Positions 18,474 to 28,327 of a stretch of DNA of 64,000 nucleotides are shown piece by piece. The notes under the pieces were generated by a model that saw only the letters and a list, made by a program, of their open reading frames with translations, did not search any database and was not told where the DNA came from. Numbering within the stretch: the first letter of the stretch is position 1; each line of letters starts with the position of its first letter. The position numbers and the translations under genes were made by a program. The stretch comes from Rhodopirellula europaea 6C (GTDB taxonomy: Bacteria > Planctomycetota > Planctomycetia > Pirellulales > Pirellulaceae): assembly GCF_000338295.1 (NCBI RefSeq), contig NZ_ANMO01000235.1:26704-90703 (forward strand). The letters run 5' to 3'.

Positions 18474-20411
18474 ATGGCACAAGGCGAAAAAATCATCGGT
18501 ATCGACCTCGGGACCACCAACAGCGTGGTCGCGATCATGGAAGGTAGCGAGCCAAAAGTTATCCCAAACCCTGAAGGCAACCGGCTGACTCCCAGCGTGG
18601 TCGCTTTCACAGACAAGCAAGAAACCATCGTCGGCGAACCCGCTCGACGTCAAGCCGTCACCAACCCGAAGCGTACCGTGTACTCGGCAAAACGTTTCAT
18701 GGGACGTCGTCACAACGAAGTTCAATCGGAAGAAAAAATGGTGCCCTATGGCATCACCGGTGGAGCTGGCGATTACGTCAAGATTCAAGTTGGCGACAGC
18801 GAGTACACGCCACAAGAAATCTCCGCCAAGGTTCTTCGCAAGTTGAAGGAATCGGCTGAGTCGTACTTGGGGCACAAAGTCAACAAGGCGGTCATCACCG
18901 TTCCCGCATACTTCAACGATGCACAGCGTCAAGCAACCAAAGACGCCGGCCAAATCGCCGGTTTGGAAGTTGCTCGGATCATCAACGAACCAACCGCGGC
19001 TGCACTGGCTTACGGTTTGGACAAGAAGAAGGACGAAAGCATCATCGTCTTCGACTTGGGTGGTGGTACGTTTGACGTTTCGGTTCTGGAAGTTGCTGAT
19101 AGTGGCGACGAAGAACAAGAGAGCCGCGTGTTCCAAGTTGTCAGTACCTCGGGTGACACGCACCTTGGTGGTGATGACTTCGACGAAGCGTTGATCAACC
19201 ACGTTGCCAGCGAATTCCAAAAAGAAAACGGCATCGATCTTCGCAACGACGCGATGGCGTTGCAACGTTTGCAAGAAGCTTGCGAGAAGGCGAAGAAAGA
19301 ACTCAGTACTTTGCCAGAAACCGACATCAACTTGCCTTTTATCACGATGGATGCTTCGGGGCCGAAGCACCTGACGATGAAGATCACTCGATCCAAGTTC
19401 GAAGAGCTGATCGATGCATTGGTGGAGCGTTGCCGTGGGCCAGTCTTGCAAGCATTGAAAGACGCTGGCATGGACCCCAAGGACATCGACGAAGTTGTCT
19501 TGGTCGGTGGTAGCACCCGGGTGCCAAAGGTTCGCGAAGTTGTCAAAAGCATCTTCGGCAAAGACCCTCACCAAGGTGTGAACCCCGACGAAGTGGTTGC
19601 TGTTGGTGCCGCGATCCAAGGCAGTGTCTTGGCTGGTGACCGCAACGATGTGTTGCTGCTCGACGTGACTCCACTGACGCTCGGAATCGAAACCGAAGGT
19701 GGCGTGATGACCGCATTGGTCGAACGCAACACCACGATTCCTGCCGAGAAGAAGAACGTCTTCAGTACCGCCGCGGACAACCAAACCGCCGTGACCGTTC
19801 GAGTGTTCCAAGGGGAACGCAAGATGGCCAACGCGAACCGATTGCTTGCTGAATTCAACCTGGAAGACATTCCTGCTTCACCGCGTGGTGTGCCACAGAT
19901 CGAAGTCAAGTTTGACATCGACCAAAACGGCATTCTGAGTGTTTCGGCGAAGGAACTGAAAACCGGGAAAGAAGCCAACGTCGAGATCAAAGACAGCGGC
20001 GCGTTGTCCGACAGTGACATCGAGCAAATGCAGAAAGACGCGGAAGCCAACGCGGAAGAAGACAAGCGACAATTTGAATTGGTCGAGGCTCGCAACAAGG
20101 TCAACCAACAGGTTTACCAACTTGAGAAGTTGATGGGCGAGAACGACGACAAGTTGTCCGATGACGACAAGGCTCCGATGAACGCTGCGATTGAAAAGGT
20201 CAAGAAAGCCGCGGAAGGCGATGACTTGGCTGAGATCAAAGCTGCATCGGACGAATTGGAAGCCGCCTCGCAAGCGTTTAGCAAGGTCTTGTACGAGAAG
20301 ACTGATGCAGCTGGCGAAGCCGGTGCTGACGCGGCAGGTGCCGCCGGTGCAACCGCGGGCGGCGGAGACGATGACGACGCGATCGACGCGGAGTTTGAAG
20401 TCAAAGAGTGA
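18474..20411 (+). CDS. dnaK: Molecular chaperone DnaK (Hsp70)
   Basis: This 645-residue protein is a full-length DnaK. The nucleotide-binding domain has [16 protein letters not shown], the [20 protein letters not shown] segment, [31 protein letters not shown] and [17 protein letters not shown]; the substrate-binding domain has [19 protein letters not shown]; the C-terminal lid ends in a Gly/Ala/Asp-rich tail with the acidic [10 protein letters not shown] end. It folds and refolds proteins in the cytoplasm with DnaJ and GrpE, neither of which is encoded next to it. The ATG at 18474 has AGGAG ten bases upstream. ClpB, its disaggregation partner, follows after a terminator, so the two may be separately or partly co-transcribed. 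Confidence 0.97.
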   Translation: MAQGEKIIGIDLGTTNSVVAIMEGSEPKVIPNPEGNRLTPSVVAFTDKQETIVGEPARRQAVTNPKRTVYSAKRFMGRRHNEVQSEEKMVPYGITGGAGDYVKIQVGDSEYTPQEISAKVLRKLKESAESYLGHKVNKAVITVPAYFNDAQRQATKDAGQIAGLEVARIINEPTAAALAYGLDKKKDESIIVFDLGGGTFDVSVLEVADSGDEEQESRVFQVVSTSGDTHLGGDDFDEALINHVASEFQKENGIDLRNDAMALQRLQEACEKAKKELSTLPETDINLPFITMDASGPKHLTMKITRSKFEELIDALVERCRGPVLQALKDAGMDPKDIDEVVLVGGSTRVPKVREVVKSIFGKDPHQGVNPDEVVAVGAAIQGSVLAGDRNDVLLLDVTPLTLGIETEGGVMTALVERNTTIPAEKKNVFSTAADNQTAVTVRVFQGERKMANANRLLAEFNLEDIPASPRGVPQIEVKFDIDQNGILSVSAKELKTGKEANVEIKDSGALSDSDIEQMQKDAEANAEEDKRQFELVEARNKVNQQVYQLEKLMGENDDKLSDDDKAPMNAAIEKVKKAAEGDDLAEIKAASDELEAASQAFSKVLYEKTDAAGEAGADAAGAAGATAGGGDDDDAIDAEFEVKE

Positions 20412-20468
20412 CCCAACCGATGTGAGTCGGACGGTTGATTCCTTTCGGCTCGCACGTTTTTGATAACG

Positions 20469-20517
20469 GCGAGTCTCGCTCGGCTGCAGTGCAGCCAAGC
20501 GGGCGCTCGCTTTTTTT
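20469..20517 (+). terminator. Intrinsic terminator after dnaK
   Basis: A GC-rich stem-loop (20469-20510; outer GCGAG/CTCGC, inner GGCTGCA/TGCAGCC) is followed directly by seven T residues at 20511-20517. It lies 58 bases after the dnaK stop and upstream of clpB. Confidence 0.75.
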
Positions 20518-20634
20518 ATGCCCGTTCATTTTGTCTCGGCAATTCCATTCGGCGCGGGAATTGTATTGCTGATCCTCCAGATTGATTCCGCGTCCCACCT
20601 CCTTATCCCACCCCTTCTCTGTCTGGAGATTCTG

Positions 20635-23280
20635 ATGGCCTTTCGAATCGACAAACTCACAACTCAAGCCCAAAACGTGGTCGCTGAAGCGCAAGCTCAA
20701 GCCACTTCCGCCGGCAACGCCGAGATCGATCCGTTGCATGTTCTTGCCGCCGCGGTGAACCAGCGAGATGGCATCGCGACGCCGTTGCTCGAAAAAATCA
20801 ACGTGGATGTTCCCAAGCTGAAGTCATTGCTGGCGAGTGAACTGGATAAGCTCCCCAATGCATCCGGCATGGGCCAGGCTCGCGTCTCCGCAAAGCTGCA
20901 AGCGGCACTCGAGGCATCGGCGACATCTGCTGAATCATTGAAAGACGAGTACGTCAGCACCGAACATTTGCTGGTTGGTCTAGCACGCACTGACAACAAA
21001 GCGAAGAACCTGTTGTCTTTGTTAGGCGTGTCGGACAACGATCTGCTGACGGCAATGAGTCAAATTCGAGGTTCGGCTCGCGTCACCGATCCCAATGCAG
21101 AATCGACTTACCAAGCCCTTGAAAAGTTCGGTATCGACCTGACCCAGTTGGCTCAAAGTGGCAAGCTGGATCCTGTGATTGGACGTGACAACGAGATCCG
21201 TCGCGTGATTCAGGTTCTTTCGCGTCGGACGAAGAACAATCCGGTTCTGATCGGCCAGCCTGGTGTCGGTAAAACAGCGATCGCGGAAGGGTTGGCACTT
21301 CGTATCTTTGAAGGTGACGTTCCACAAAGCCTCAAAGGCAAGAAGGTCGTCTCGCTCGACATGGGAGCACTCGTCGCGGGAGCCAAGTTCCGCGGTGACT
21401 TCGAAGAGCGTTTGAAATCGGTGCTACGCGAAGTCAAGGATTCCGATGGCAAGGTGATTTTGTTCATCGATGAATTGCACCTCGTTGTCGGCGCGGGCAA
21501 TGCCGAGGGGTCGGCGGACGCGGCAAACTTGCTCAAACCCGAGTTGGCTCGCGGTGCCTTGCGTTGCATCGGTGCGACGACGCTCGACGAGTATCGTCAA
21601 CACATCGAGAAAGATGCGGCGCTCGAACGTCGGTTCCAACCAGTGTTCGTGGGTGAACCGAACGCCGAAGACACCATCGCGATTCTGCGAGGGTTGAAGC
21701 CTCGATATGAGTCGCATCATGGTGTCCGGATCACCGACAGTGCTTTGGTTGCCGCCGCGAATCTATCGGATCGTTACATCGCAGATCGATTTCTGCCGGA
21801 TAAAGCGATCGACTTGATCGATGAAGCGGCCAGTCGTTTGGCGATGGAGAAGGAGAGTGTGCCTGAACCGATCGATCGTTTGCAGCGACGTCTTCGCCAA
21901 TTGGAATTGGTGCACCGTCAGTTGGTGGATGAACAGGAAGCTTCTGCGATCGACAAACGTGTCGAAGTGGAAGAAGAAATGGAGTCTGCCAAGGCGGAGT
22001 TGGCCAGTTTGAAGGAGCAATGGGAAGCTGAGAAAATGGGATTGGACGACGTCCAGTCCGTGCGACAAGAAGTCGACCAGCTTCAGCATCGTTTCGCTCA
22101 GTTGGACGCGGAAGCCAAGGAGAAGCAACTCCGAGGCGAAAGCCCCGAGGATGCGTACAGCGAAATGCTGCAAGTGCAATCGCGGCTTCGTGAACTGCAG
22201 GCCCGTATTGATGATGCTGAAAAACATGACGATTCAGCGGATCAGGCCAAAGAGGAACCGGGTGAGGAGAAACGTCGGCTACTTCGCAAAGAAGTCACCG
22301 AGGAAGAAATCGCAGAGGTCGTCAGCACTTGGACCGGAGTTCCCGTCACTCGAATGATGGAAACCGAACGAGCCAAGTTGTTGGTGATGGAAGAACGATT
22401 GCATCAACGGGTTGTTGGCCAGGATGAAGCGGTCACCGCCGTTTCGGACGCGGTTCGTCGAAGTCGCAGCGGGTTGCAAGATCCCAATCGTCCGATCGGT
22501 TCGTTCCTATTCTTGGGGCCAACCGGTGTTGGGAAAACGGAGCTTTGCAAGGCACTCGCTGAGGTCATGTTTGACGACGAATCCGCAATGGTTCGTATCG
22601 ACATGAGCGAGTTCATGGAACGGCACAGCGTGTCGCGACTGATCGGTGCTCCTCCCGGCTATGTCGGCTACGAAGAGGGCGGCAAGCTCACCGAGGCTGT
22701 TCGCCGGCGACCCTACGCTGTGATTTTGCTCGATGAAATGGAGAAGGCGCATCCGGATGTGTTCAATGTTTTGTTGCAGGTGCTCGACGATGGGCGTTTG
22801 ACTGACGGGCAAGGACGAACGGTGAACTTCACCAACACGGTCGTTGTGATGACCAGCAATGTCGGTAGCCAAGTGATTCAGCGAGTGACGGAGGAAGGCG
22901 GTGGCGAAGATGAAATGCGTCAGGCGGTGGAGGAAGCTTTGAAGGCGAGGTTCTTGCCAGAGTTTCTCAACCGGATCGATGACACAGTGATCTTTCATCC
23001 ACTGCAGCAAACTCAGATTCGCAGGATCGTTCAATTGCAACTCGAAGAGCTTCATTCACGATTGGCAGCCAATGGCCTGTCATTTGAGATCTCGGACGCA
23101 GCGATCGATCAAATTGCGGAAGTGGGTTACGACCCAGCGTATGGTGCACGACCTCTGAAACGTGTTATCCAGCGTGAGGTGCAGAATCCGCTCGCTTCAG
23201 CGATTTTGAAGAACAGCTATCCCGAGGGCACGGTGATCAAGATCGATCACGATGGCGATCAATTCGTGTTCTCTGGGTGA
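20635..23280 (+). CDS. clpB: ATP-dependent disaggregase ClpB
   Basis: The protein has 881 residues, the normal ClpB length. It has the Clp N domain (residues 1-150), first AAA+ module with Walker [16 protein letters not shown] and Walker [16 protein letters not shown], a long coiled-coil middle domain (about 405-535, from [24 protein letters not shown]), the second AAA+ module with Walker [17 protein letters not shown] and Walker [13 protein letters not shown], and a C-terminal lid ending near [21 protein letters not shown]. ClpB extracts chains from aggregates together with DnaK, whose gene is just upstream. The ATG at 20635 is preceded by CTGGAG. The first-module helix has [20 protein letters not shown], as in the family. 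Confidence 0.97.
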   Translation: MAFRIDKLTTQAQNVVAEAQAQATSAGNAEIDPLHVLAAAVNQRDGIATPLLEKINVDVPKLKSLLASELDKLPNASGMGQARVSAKLQAALEASATSAESLKDEYVSTEHLLVGLARTDNKAKNLLSLLGVSDNDLLTAMSQIRGSARVTDPNAESTYQALEKFGIDLTQLAQSGKLDPVIGRDNEIRRVIQVLSRRTKNNPVLIGQPGVGKTAIAEGLALRIFEGDVPQSLKGKKVVSLDMGALVAGAKFRGDFEERLKSVLREVKDSDGKVILFIDELHLVVGAGNAEGSADAANLLKPELARGALRCIGATTLDEYRQHIEKDAALERRFQPVFVGEPNAEDTIAILRGLKPRYESHHGVRITDSALVAAANLSDRYIADRFLPDKAIDLIDEAASRLAMEKESVPEPIDRLQRRLRQLELVHRQLVDEQEASAIDKRVEVEEEMESAKAELASLKEQWEAEKMGLDDVQSVRQEVDQLQHRFAQLDAEAKEKQLRGESPEDAYSEMLQVQSRLRELQARIDDAEKHDDSADQAKEEPGEEKRRLLRKEVTEEEIAEVVSTWTGVPVTRMMETERAKLLVMEERLHQRVVGQDEAVTAVSDAVRRSRSGLQDPNRPIGSFLFLGPTGVGKTELCKALAEVMFDDESAMVRIDMSEFMERHSVSRLIGAPPGYVGYEEGGKLTEAVRRRPYAVILLDEMEKAHPDVFNVLLQVLDDGRLTDGQGRTVNFTNTVVVMTSNVGSQVIQRVTEEGGGEDEMRQAVEEALKARFLPEFLNRIDDTVIFHPLQQTQIRRIVQLQLEELHSRLAANGLSFEISDAAIDQIAEVGYDPAYGARPLKRVIQREVQNPLASAILKNSYPEGTVIKIDHDGDQFVFSG

Positions 23281-23447
23281 GTTGTTTGTCGCTGAACCGC
23301 ATGCGACAATTGTGGCCTGAGTGCCAACTGAAGTTCCGGCCAAAGCATTCGCCCGTTTGCGGCGGATGCCGGCTTTGTTCGGACATTGTGGGTTGAGACT
23401 CGATTTAATGAGATTGTTTTGTCCCCCATTTTTCGAAGGTTTCGTAC

Positions 23448-23999
23448 ATGATGATGCAACGTGTTGCCTTGATGTTGACGTTGGTTTGCGTTTCTTCCGT
23501 GGTCGCTTCAGCCGAGGAGAAGCCAACCTTTGATTCGGAACGATCAAAGATCACTTTCATCGGTGCAAAACCTGATGGAAAGCACGAGGGTGGATTCAAG
23601 AAATTCACCGCCGAGGCGACTTTGAATGTGGAAGATCCCAGCAAGGGATCATTGAAGATTGAAATTGATGCCACAAGCCTTTGGTCGGATGCTGATAAAC
23701 TGACCAACCATCTGAAAAACCCTGACTTTTTCGACGTTCGCAAACACCCGAAGATCACATTTGAATCGACCAAAATCGAACATGATGCGTCGCAAGACAA
23801 AGTGAACATCGTTGGTCATTTGACGATGCTTGGTAAGAAGGTGGAGGTCACGATCCCATCGATGCCAAAGCTGACCGAAGACATGTTGGTCTTGGCGGCG
23901 AACTTTGACATTGACCGAACCAAGTGGGGCATGACCTACGGCAAAGGCAAGATCAACGACGAGGTTGCCATCCGCGCGTTGCTCGTTTTCAAACGGTAA
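23448..23999 (+). CDS. YceI family periplasmic protein
   Basis: This 183-residue protein starts with a signal peptide (cleavage near VVASAEEK) after a run of three ATG codons (23448, 23451, 23454), any of which could serve. The mature part follows the YceI lipocalin-like barrel pattern: FDSERSKITFIGAKPDGKHEGGFKKFTAE, then NHLKNPDFFDVRKHPKITFES, then VNIVGHLTMLGKKVEVTIP. YceI proteins bind polyisoprenoids or other amphiphiles in the periplasm. The membrane-protein gene follows after only four bases from the stop to a GTG start, so the two are probably one operon. Confidence 0.9.
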   Translation: MMMQRVALMLTLVCVSSVVASAEEKPTFDSERSKITFIGAKPDGKHEGGFKKFTAEATLNVEDPSKGSLKIEIDATSLWSDADKLTNHLKNPDFFDVRKHPKITFESTKIEHDASQDKVNIVGHLTMLGKKVEVTIPSMPKLTEDMLVLAANFDIDRTKWGMTYGKGKINDEVAIRALLVFKR

Positions 24000-24003
24000 G
24001 ACC

Positions 24004-24909
24004 GTGGAAACTCAAATCCTAATTTGGTGCGTGATAACGCCAGCGATCTTGTCGCTGGCGTTTGTCTTTGGAGCTTGGGCAATTCAGCGGTCCGAGCCGA
24101 ATGCTTGGTCACGACCCCTGCCAGCAGTGCTCGCTGTGATTGGTTGGTGGGTCGCGGTCAGTGCCTGTATGTACGCGAGGCAAGATTTGGATTGGTCCGC
24201 GCTGGAGGCCTGGCAAATTGTATTGGCCCCCATTGGGATCGCGTCGCTGTTGTTGGCTGCGTGTCCGTGCGAAGTGGATTCGTTGCAAACGGCGAGCCCG
24301 CGAACGAGCTTTGGTTTTTGGTGGGTGGTTGCTGGTCTGGGATCCGTGGCGATTGCGATGTGGACCATGCCAACCGGTGATGGATGGACCGATATGTTGC
24401 CGCTTCATCGTCCTTGGATGGCATCCGTGGCGGCGGCATCGCTGATCAACATTTGGTCGTTGGGTCGGATGCGAAGAAGTGGCGCCGCAGCTTGGATCCT
24501 TTGGGTTGGATTGGCTGGTTTGGTGGCACCCACTTTGTTGGCGGCCAGTGCTTACGGTGGTTTGGCGGAATGGATGGTGAGTGCACTGGTTTCGACATTT
24601 GTTTTTGCGGTCGCCGCAGCGCTGATGCCCAACTCAACTATCGGAAGATTGTTTCCGGCCGTGCTTTTTTTGGCGGCGAGCACCACAGCGACGGGGCGGT
24701 TCTACACCTATGAAGATCATCCGACTTGGTTGTACGGATTGATCCTGTTGATGCCAACTTGCATCTCGATCCCGGATGCGTGGCTTCGAGAAAGATCGAC
24801 GTTGATTCGAGTCTCCACGGCGGTCGTTGTCGCGACCCTTTTACTCGCCGTCATCGGATGGTTCTTGCTCGGTGATTCAATGTTTGGTGAACCGACCGAG
24901 GAATGGTGA
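24004..24909 (+). CDS. Polytopic membrane protein of unknown function
   Basis: From a GTG at 24004 the frame gives 301 residues with about nine hydrophobic segments (for example ILIWCVITPAILSLAFVFGAW near the start and VVVATLLLAVIGWFLLG at the end). No charged catalytic motif is evident and I do not recognise the family. The GTG lies four bases after the yceI stop, which fits an operon; the frame also stays open back into yceI, but a start there would overlap needlessly. The protein ends 49 bases before the convergent kinase-pyrophosphorylase gene. Confidence 0.65.
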   Translation: METQILIWCVITPAILSLAFVFGAWAIQRSEPNAWSRPLPAVLAVIGWWVAVSACMYARQDLDWSALEAWQIVLAPIGIASLLLAACPCEVDSLQTASPRTSFGFWWVVAGLGSVAIAMWTMPTGDGWTDMLPLHRPWMASVAAASLINIWSLGRMRRSGAAAWILWVGLAGLVAPTLLAASAYGGLAEWMVSALVSTFVFAVAAALMPNSTIGRLFPAVLFLAASTTATGRFYTYEDHPTWLYGLILLMPTCISIPDAWLRERSTLIRVSTAVVVATLLLAVIGWFLLGDSMFGEPTEEW

Positions 24910-24929
24910 TGGGGAGTGGGAAGTGGTTC

Positions 24930-24965
24930 AGGGCCACAGGGCCACAGGGACTCAGGACTCAGGAC
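24930..24965. repeat. Short tandem microrepeats between convergent genes
   Basis: The gap after the membrane-protein gene contains GGGCCACA twice in tandem followed by GGG, and then CTCAGGA units in tandem (about two and a half). The second series runs into the stop codon of the minus-strand gene. Confidence 0.6.
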
Positions 24966-27900
24966 TTGTTCCACTTGCAGAGGGCGTTGACGTAGGCGGA
25001 GCCTCCGTCTCGGTTCCAACCGTCGAGTTGGCTCGGTTCTTTCAGTTGTTGACCGCGACGCATGGGCGTCACAATGAAGCGACTATCGATGTCCGAAAGC
25101 GTTGTCATGTCGCCCCATAGTTTTTCAAATTGGGCGACTGGGAACACATCTTCCTGAGCGTGGCCCCAGCGTTTCTTGACCTCTTTGAGTGTGATGTAGG
25201 TTGGCAAGCGAGCGGCCATTTGGCGGACCGCTGAGTCGACTGCCGACGCATCGTTCAACGAATCACGATTCAAGCCGAACGAATCAAGCAATGCATCGAT
25301 GTCGATCCAGGTTGTCATCGAGTTGTAGAACTTTAGACCAAATTCGATGCGTTCGTCCGGCATCGCGAGGCCTTCGACCAGTCGTGGACGACCCGCAACC
25401 AGGGCCAGTCCACCACCGCGGTCTTCCAGGCGGCGCGGGATGACTTCGTAGCTGAGAGTGGCTCCTGACTCGATGTGCAAACCAAACAGGCCTGGGGCAA
25501 CATTGGCACCAAGGGTGTCGATGTTGTGCAGCATCAAATACCGGAGAGACGGTTGGTCTCGCAACATCTGCGAGAGCACGCCATTGCGGAAAAGGTTGGG
25601 GACTTCATACCAGTGACCGACTGGATGCACACACTGCGCCGCGACATTGTCGGTGTAGTCGGAACCTTCTCCCGTTTGTTGGGCCCAATTCGCGATCGCG
25701 GATCGAGCACTTTCTCGCATCTTTTGTTGTTGCTGGTCGAGAACCTGTTGAGCGGTTTCTTCCCACAGGAAATGAAGGTCGCGAACCATCGGGACCATTC
25801 GTAACCCGACGCTTCGTCCGCTGGACACGTACACTGGGCCTTCGTGGCCATAGTTCTCAGTGCGATCCAAGACGGTCCGGATTGCTTCGTCGGTCATCCA
25901 GCTGGTTGTGATGACGTGCGGAATGGTGCCGCCGTTTTGGGACGTTGCAGCACGGTTCTTTGCCAAGTGAATTTCGAGGAAGCTTCGATGCTTTCCGGCG
26001 AACCGATGAAACGGGTGCAGAGCTTTGCAAACGCCTGCACCTTGCGTCCAGCGACTGCCAACGCCCGCCGCTAACGTGACGACGCCGATCTCTCCATTGG
26101 CGATGGCTTTGGAACCAATGTCGGCCAAACGGTCGTCTAGGCCGTCGCGAGTGTCAGTGACATGTTCTTTGGAGACGTCGGTGATTTTAAGGTCACGGGA
26201 AAGTCGGTTGGCTGCCAAGCCAAATTTGCCGGCTCGCATGTCGGCCCGGATCTGCTCATGTTGAGATCGATCAAAGCCGCTTCGTTTCAAAATCGCCGCG
26301 AGTGAGTCATCGCTCGTTTGCGAATCGTCTTTCTTGTCGCTGCTGGCTTTGTCATCCGATGGTAAAACGCTTCGGAGTAGCAATGCCGCGTTCGCTTCTC
26401 GATCATTTGGGTCGCTGCAACGCCGTGAGATGCCCGCCAATTCTTCGCGGGTTTGAGGCGACAACTCTCGCAGGGGCTTGCGAAGCCATTTCGGCATCAT
26501 CAACGCGTAGTACTTCTGCGGTAACACGGCGGACTGAGCCGGTATCAATTCAGCAAACGTTCCGTCGTCATTGATTTGGAAGTCATAGACAACCGGATCC
26601 ATCGCGAATGGCAACGCGGTTTCCAGTTCGCGTTTGACCGTCACCATTTCTTGGCTGAGCCAGTCTTGTGCGTCTTGTTTGATGGTCGGATCAAAGATGA
26701 ATCCCATGCCGCCACCGGACATGCCGCCCAACATCCAAAATCCCCAGAACTGATCGCCGTACTGTTCGCGACAACGCTGGATCATCACGTCCGTGAACCG
26801 GTTGGTTGCCCAAGGAATGATCGATTGCAGGGGGCCTTCGAAGTTCTCGGTGGTCAGCGAACCAAGACGGCAGATGTCGCCTTGTTGCAGTGCCTCAACA
26901 ACCTCGTCGTAGATCCGCATGGCTTCTTGACGGCCGACCCATTGATCACGTCCACGAACGAGATAGTGCTCGGTGACCATCTCCAAGATTGGACCAACGT
27001 TTTGGGCCATCCCACCATGTACAACGACCAGCGAATCCTGCAGTTTTTGTCGAGCTTCGGTGCTGACGCGGTTTTCGCCCAAGACTTCGTGGTCGGGCAT
27101 CAAGCGTCCGCGACTGATTCCGAATTCGGGATCCTCTTCACCGGCAATCTGGCCGCAAATCAGTTTGATGCCGGGCCAGACACCGCCTGAGTCCTGCCAC
27201 CCGCCTCCGCTGCCGCCGATCCATTCACCCAAGATTGCGCGAGCCGCAATCAGGCGTCGGTCGGGTTCGGTCAGCTCGCCCTGCAGCGACTGGATTTGAC
27301 CGGTTGCTCGCATCAGGTTGCTGATGAGCGAACCCAGCAAGTTCGTCGAAACGGCCAGGCGAGAACCTTTGGGGATGTCGTTGATTTTGGAAACCAGTTC
27401 CAAACCTTTGCCACGACCGACGACGCGTTCGAGCAGTGATGCCATGTCGGAGCCGCAACCTTCCAGTCCCGGTGGGACGACACCGGCGGCGATCACAGCG
27501 GCTTTGAGCAACCCGAGGTAGTCCCTCGCAAAGTCAAACATTTCGGCGATGGTGGTCACTTCGACGCTGGCATTGAGGTCAACGCTGACCAACCGAAACA
27601 CCGGTTTGTCGATCACTCGCAAGTAGGTCTCAATCGGCGGTCGAACTTGGTCGTCTCGTCCTCGGACGCCGAGGTCGACCGAGACGTTGATGACGCGAGC
27701 ACCCTCAGGGTAGTCCATTCCCAAAAAGAAGATGTCACTCCACGCCGAGTGAGAAACGTCCATGCGAACGGCGGTGGTTTCTTTTAAAACCGGCGAAAGA
27801 TTCGGGGCGTCTTTGGTTGGCAACAGCTCCTTGCGGATGCGAAGTGGGTGTTCGGCAACATGTCCCAAACGAAACATCCATTGGTTGCCACGAACGGTTC

Positions 27901-28327
27901 GGACGCTGTGGCGAACTTGATCGGCCAGCGTTTGAAAACCTAGTTCGTGGTACGCCGATGCTAACGCACTGGACAATGAATCGCTGGCACCATCGGTCGA
28001 CTGGACTTCTAAAAATTCATCGATCGCTTCTTGAAAGCGTCGTCCGAGCAGATGTTCGTAACCTTCAAAGGGGATGCTGCCGGAACTGGATTGATCCAAA
28101 CGTGGCGGAAGGTGGTACCGATAAATGGCCGACAGAAAAAACAACGCTCGCACACGTTGGTACAAGTTGTCTTCTTGACGCCGAAAGCGATCCAGTTCGG
28201 TGATGTGGTCAAGCAACTCGGATAGCGTGGCGTCTTCTACCAACGATTCGAGCGAGCGATCACGTAGGTCGGCTTGGTCGGTGGTGATCGTTTCGATCAA
28301 TGCGTTCATGGAGCGAACTTCCGGCAT
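24959..28327 (-). CDS. Probable bifunctional GHMP-type sugar kinase / UDPGP-type sugar-1-phosphate pyrophosphorylase
   Basis: The protein has 1122 residues. Residues about 205-600 resemble the fucokinase branch of GHMP kinases: a VDLGVRGRDDQVRPPIETYL segment (217-236), the phosphate loop DIPKGSRLAVSTNLLGSLI (317-335), GSGGGWQDSGG (372-382), and the third motif GGMSGGGMGFIF (534-545). Residues about 740-1100 resemble the UDPGP nucleotidyltransferases: LAAGVGSRWTQGAGVCKAL (752-770) and HNIDTLGANVAPGLFG (934-949), with a Lys at the expected phosphate-binding site. A Ser/Asp-rich linker joins the halves near 650-685. Together these would phosphorylate a free sugar and then make its NDP form, the order opposite to Bacteroides Fkp. 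The start ATG overlaps the upstream TGA (TGATG). Substrate unknown; the kinase call is moderately sure, the UDPGP call likewise. Confidence 0.68.
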   Translation of the reverse strand: MPEVRSMNALIETITTDQADLRDRSLESLVEDATLSELLDHITELDRFRRQEDNLYQRVRALFFLSAIYRYHLPPRLDQSSSGSIPFEGYEHLLGRRFQEAIDEFLEVQSTDGASDSLSSALASAYHELGFQTLADQVRHSVRTVRGNQWMFRLGHVAEHPLRIRKELLPTKDAPNLSPVLKETTAVRMDVSHSAWSDIFFLGMDYPEGARVINVSVDLGVRGRDDQVRPPIETYLRVIDKPVFRLVSVDLNASVEVTTIAEMFDFARDYLGLLKAAVIAAGVVPPGLEGCGSDMASLLERVVGRGKGLELVSKINDIPKGSRLAVSTNLLGSLISNLMRATGQIQSLQGELTEPDRRLIAARAILGEWIGGSGGGWQDSGGVWPGIKLICGQIAGEEDPEFGISRGRLMPDHEVLGENRVSTEARQKLQDSLVVVHGGMAQNVGPILEMVTEHYLVRGRDQWVGRQEAMRIYDEVVEALQQGDICRLGSLTTENFEGPLQSIIPWATNRFTDVMIQRCREQYGDQFWGFWMLGGMSGGGMGFIFDPTIKQDAQDWLSQEMVTVKRELETALPFAMDPVVYDFQINDDGTFAELIPAQSAVLPQKYYALMMPKWLRKPLRELSPQTREELAGISRRCSDPNDREANAALLLRSVLPSDDKASSDKKDDSQTSDDSLAAILKRSGFDRSQHEQIRADMRAGKFGLAANRLSRDLKITDVSKEHVTDTRDGLDDRLADIGSKAIANGEIGVVTLAAGVGSRWTQGAGVCKALHPFHRFAGKHRSFLEIHLAKNRAATSQNGGTIPHVITTSWMTDEAIRTVLDRTENYGHEGPVYVSSGRSVGLRMVPMVRDLHFLWEETAQQVLDQQQQKMRESARSAIANWAQQTGEGSDYTDNVAAQCVHPVGHWYEVPNLFRNGVLSQMLRDQPSLRYLMLHNIDTLGANVAPGLFGLHIESGATLSYEVIPRRLEDRGGGLALVAGRPRLVEGLAMPDERIEFGLKFYNSMTTWIDIDALLDSFGLNRDSLNDASAVDSAVRQMAARLPTYITLKEVKKRWGHAQEDVFPVAQFEKLWGDMTTLSDIDSRFIVTPMRRGQQLKEPSQLDGWNRDGGSAYVNALCKWNKS

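Noticed and set aside
18465..19811. 448-codon open frame opposite dnaK
   Set aside because: Antisense to conserved dnaK, with no recognisable motif or ribosome-binding site.
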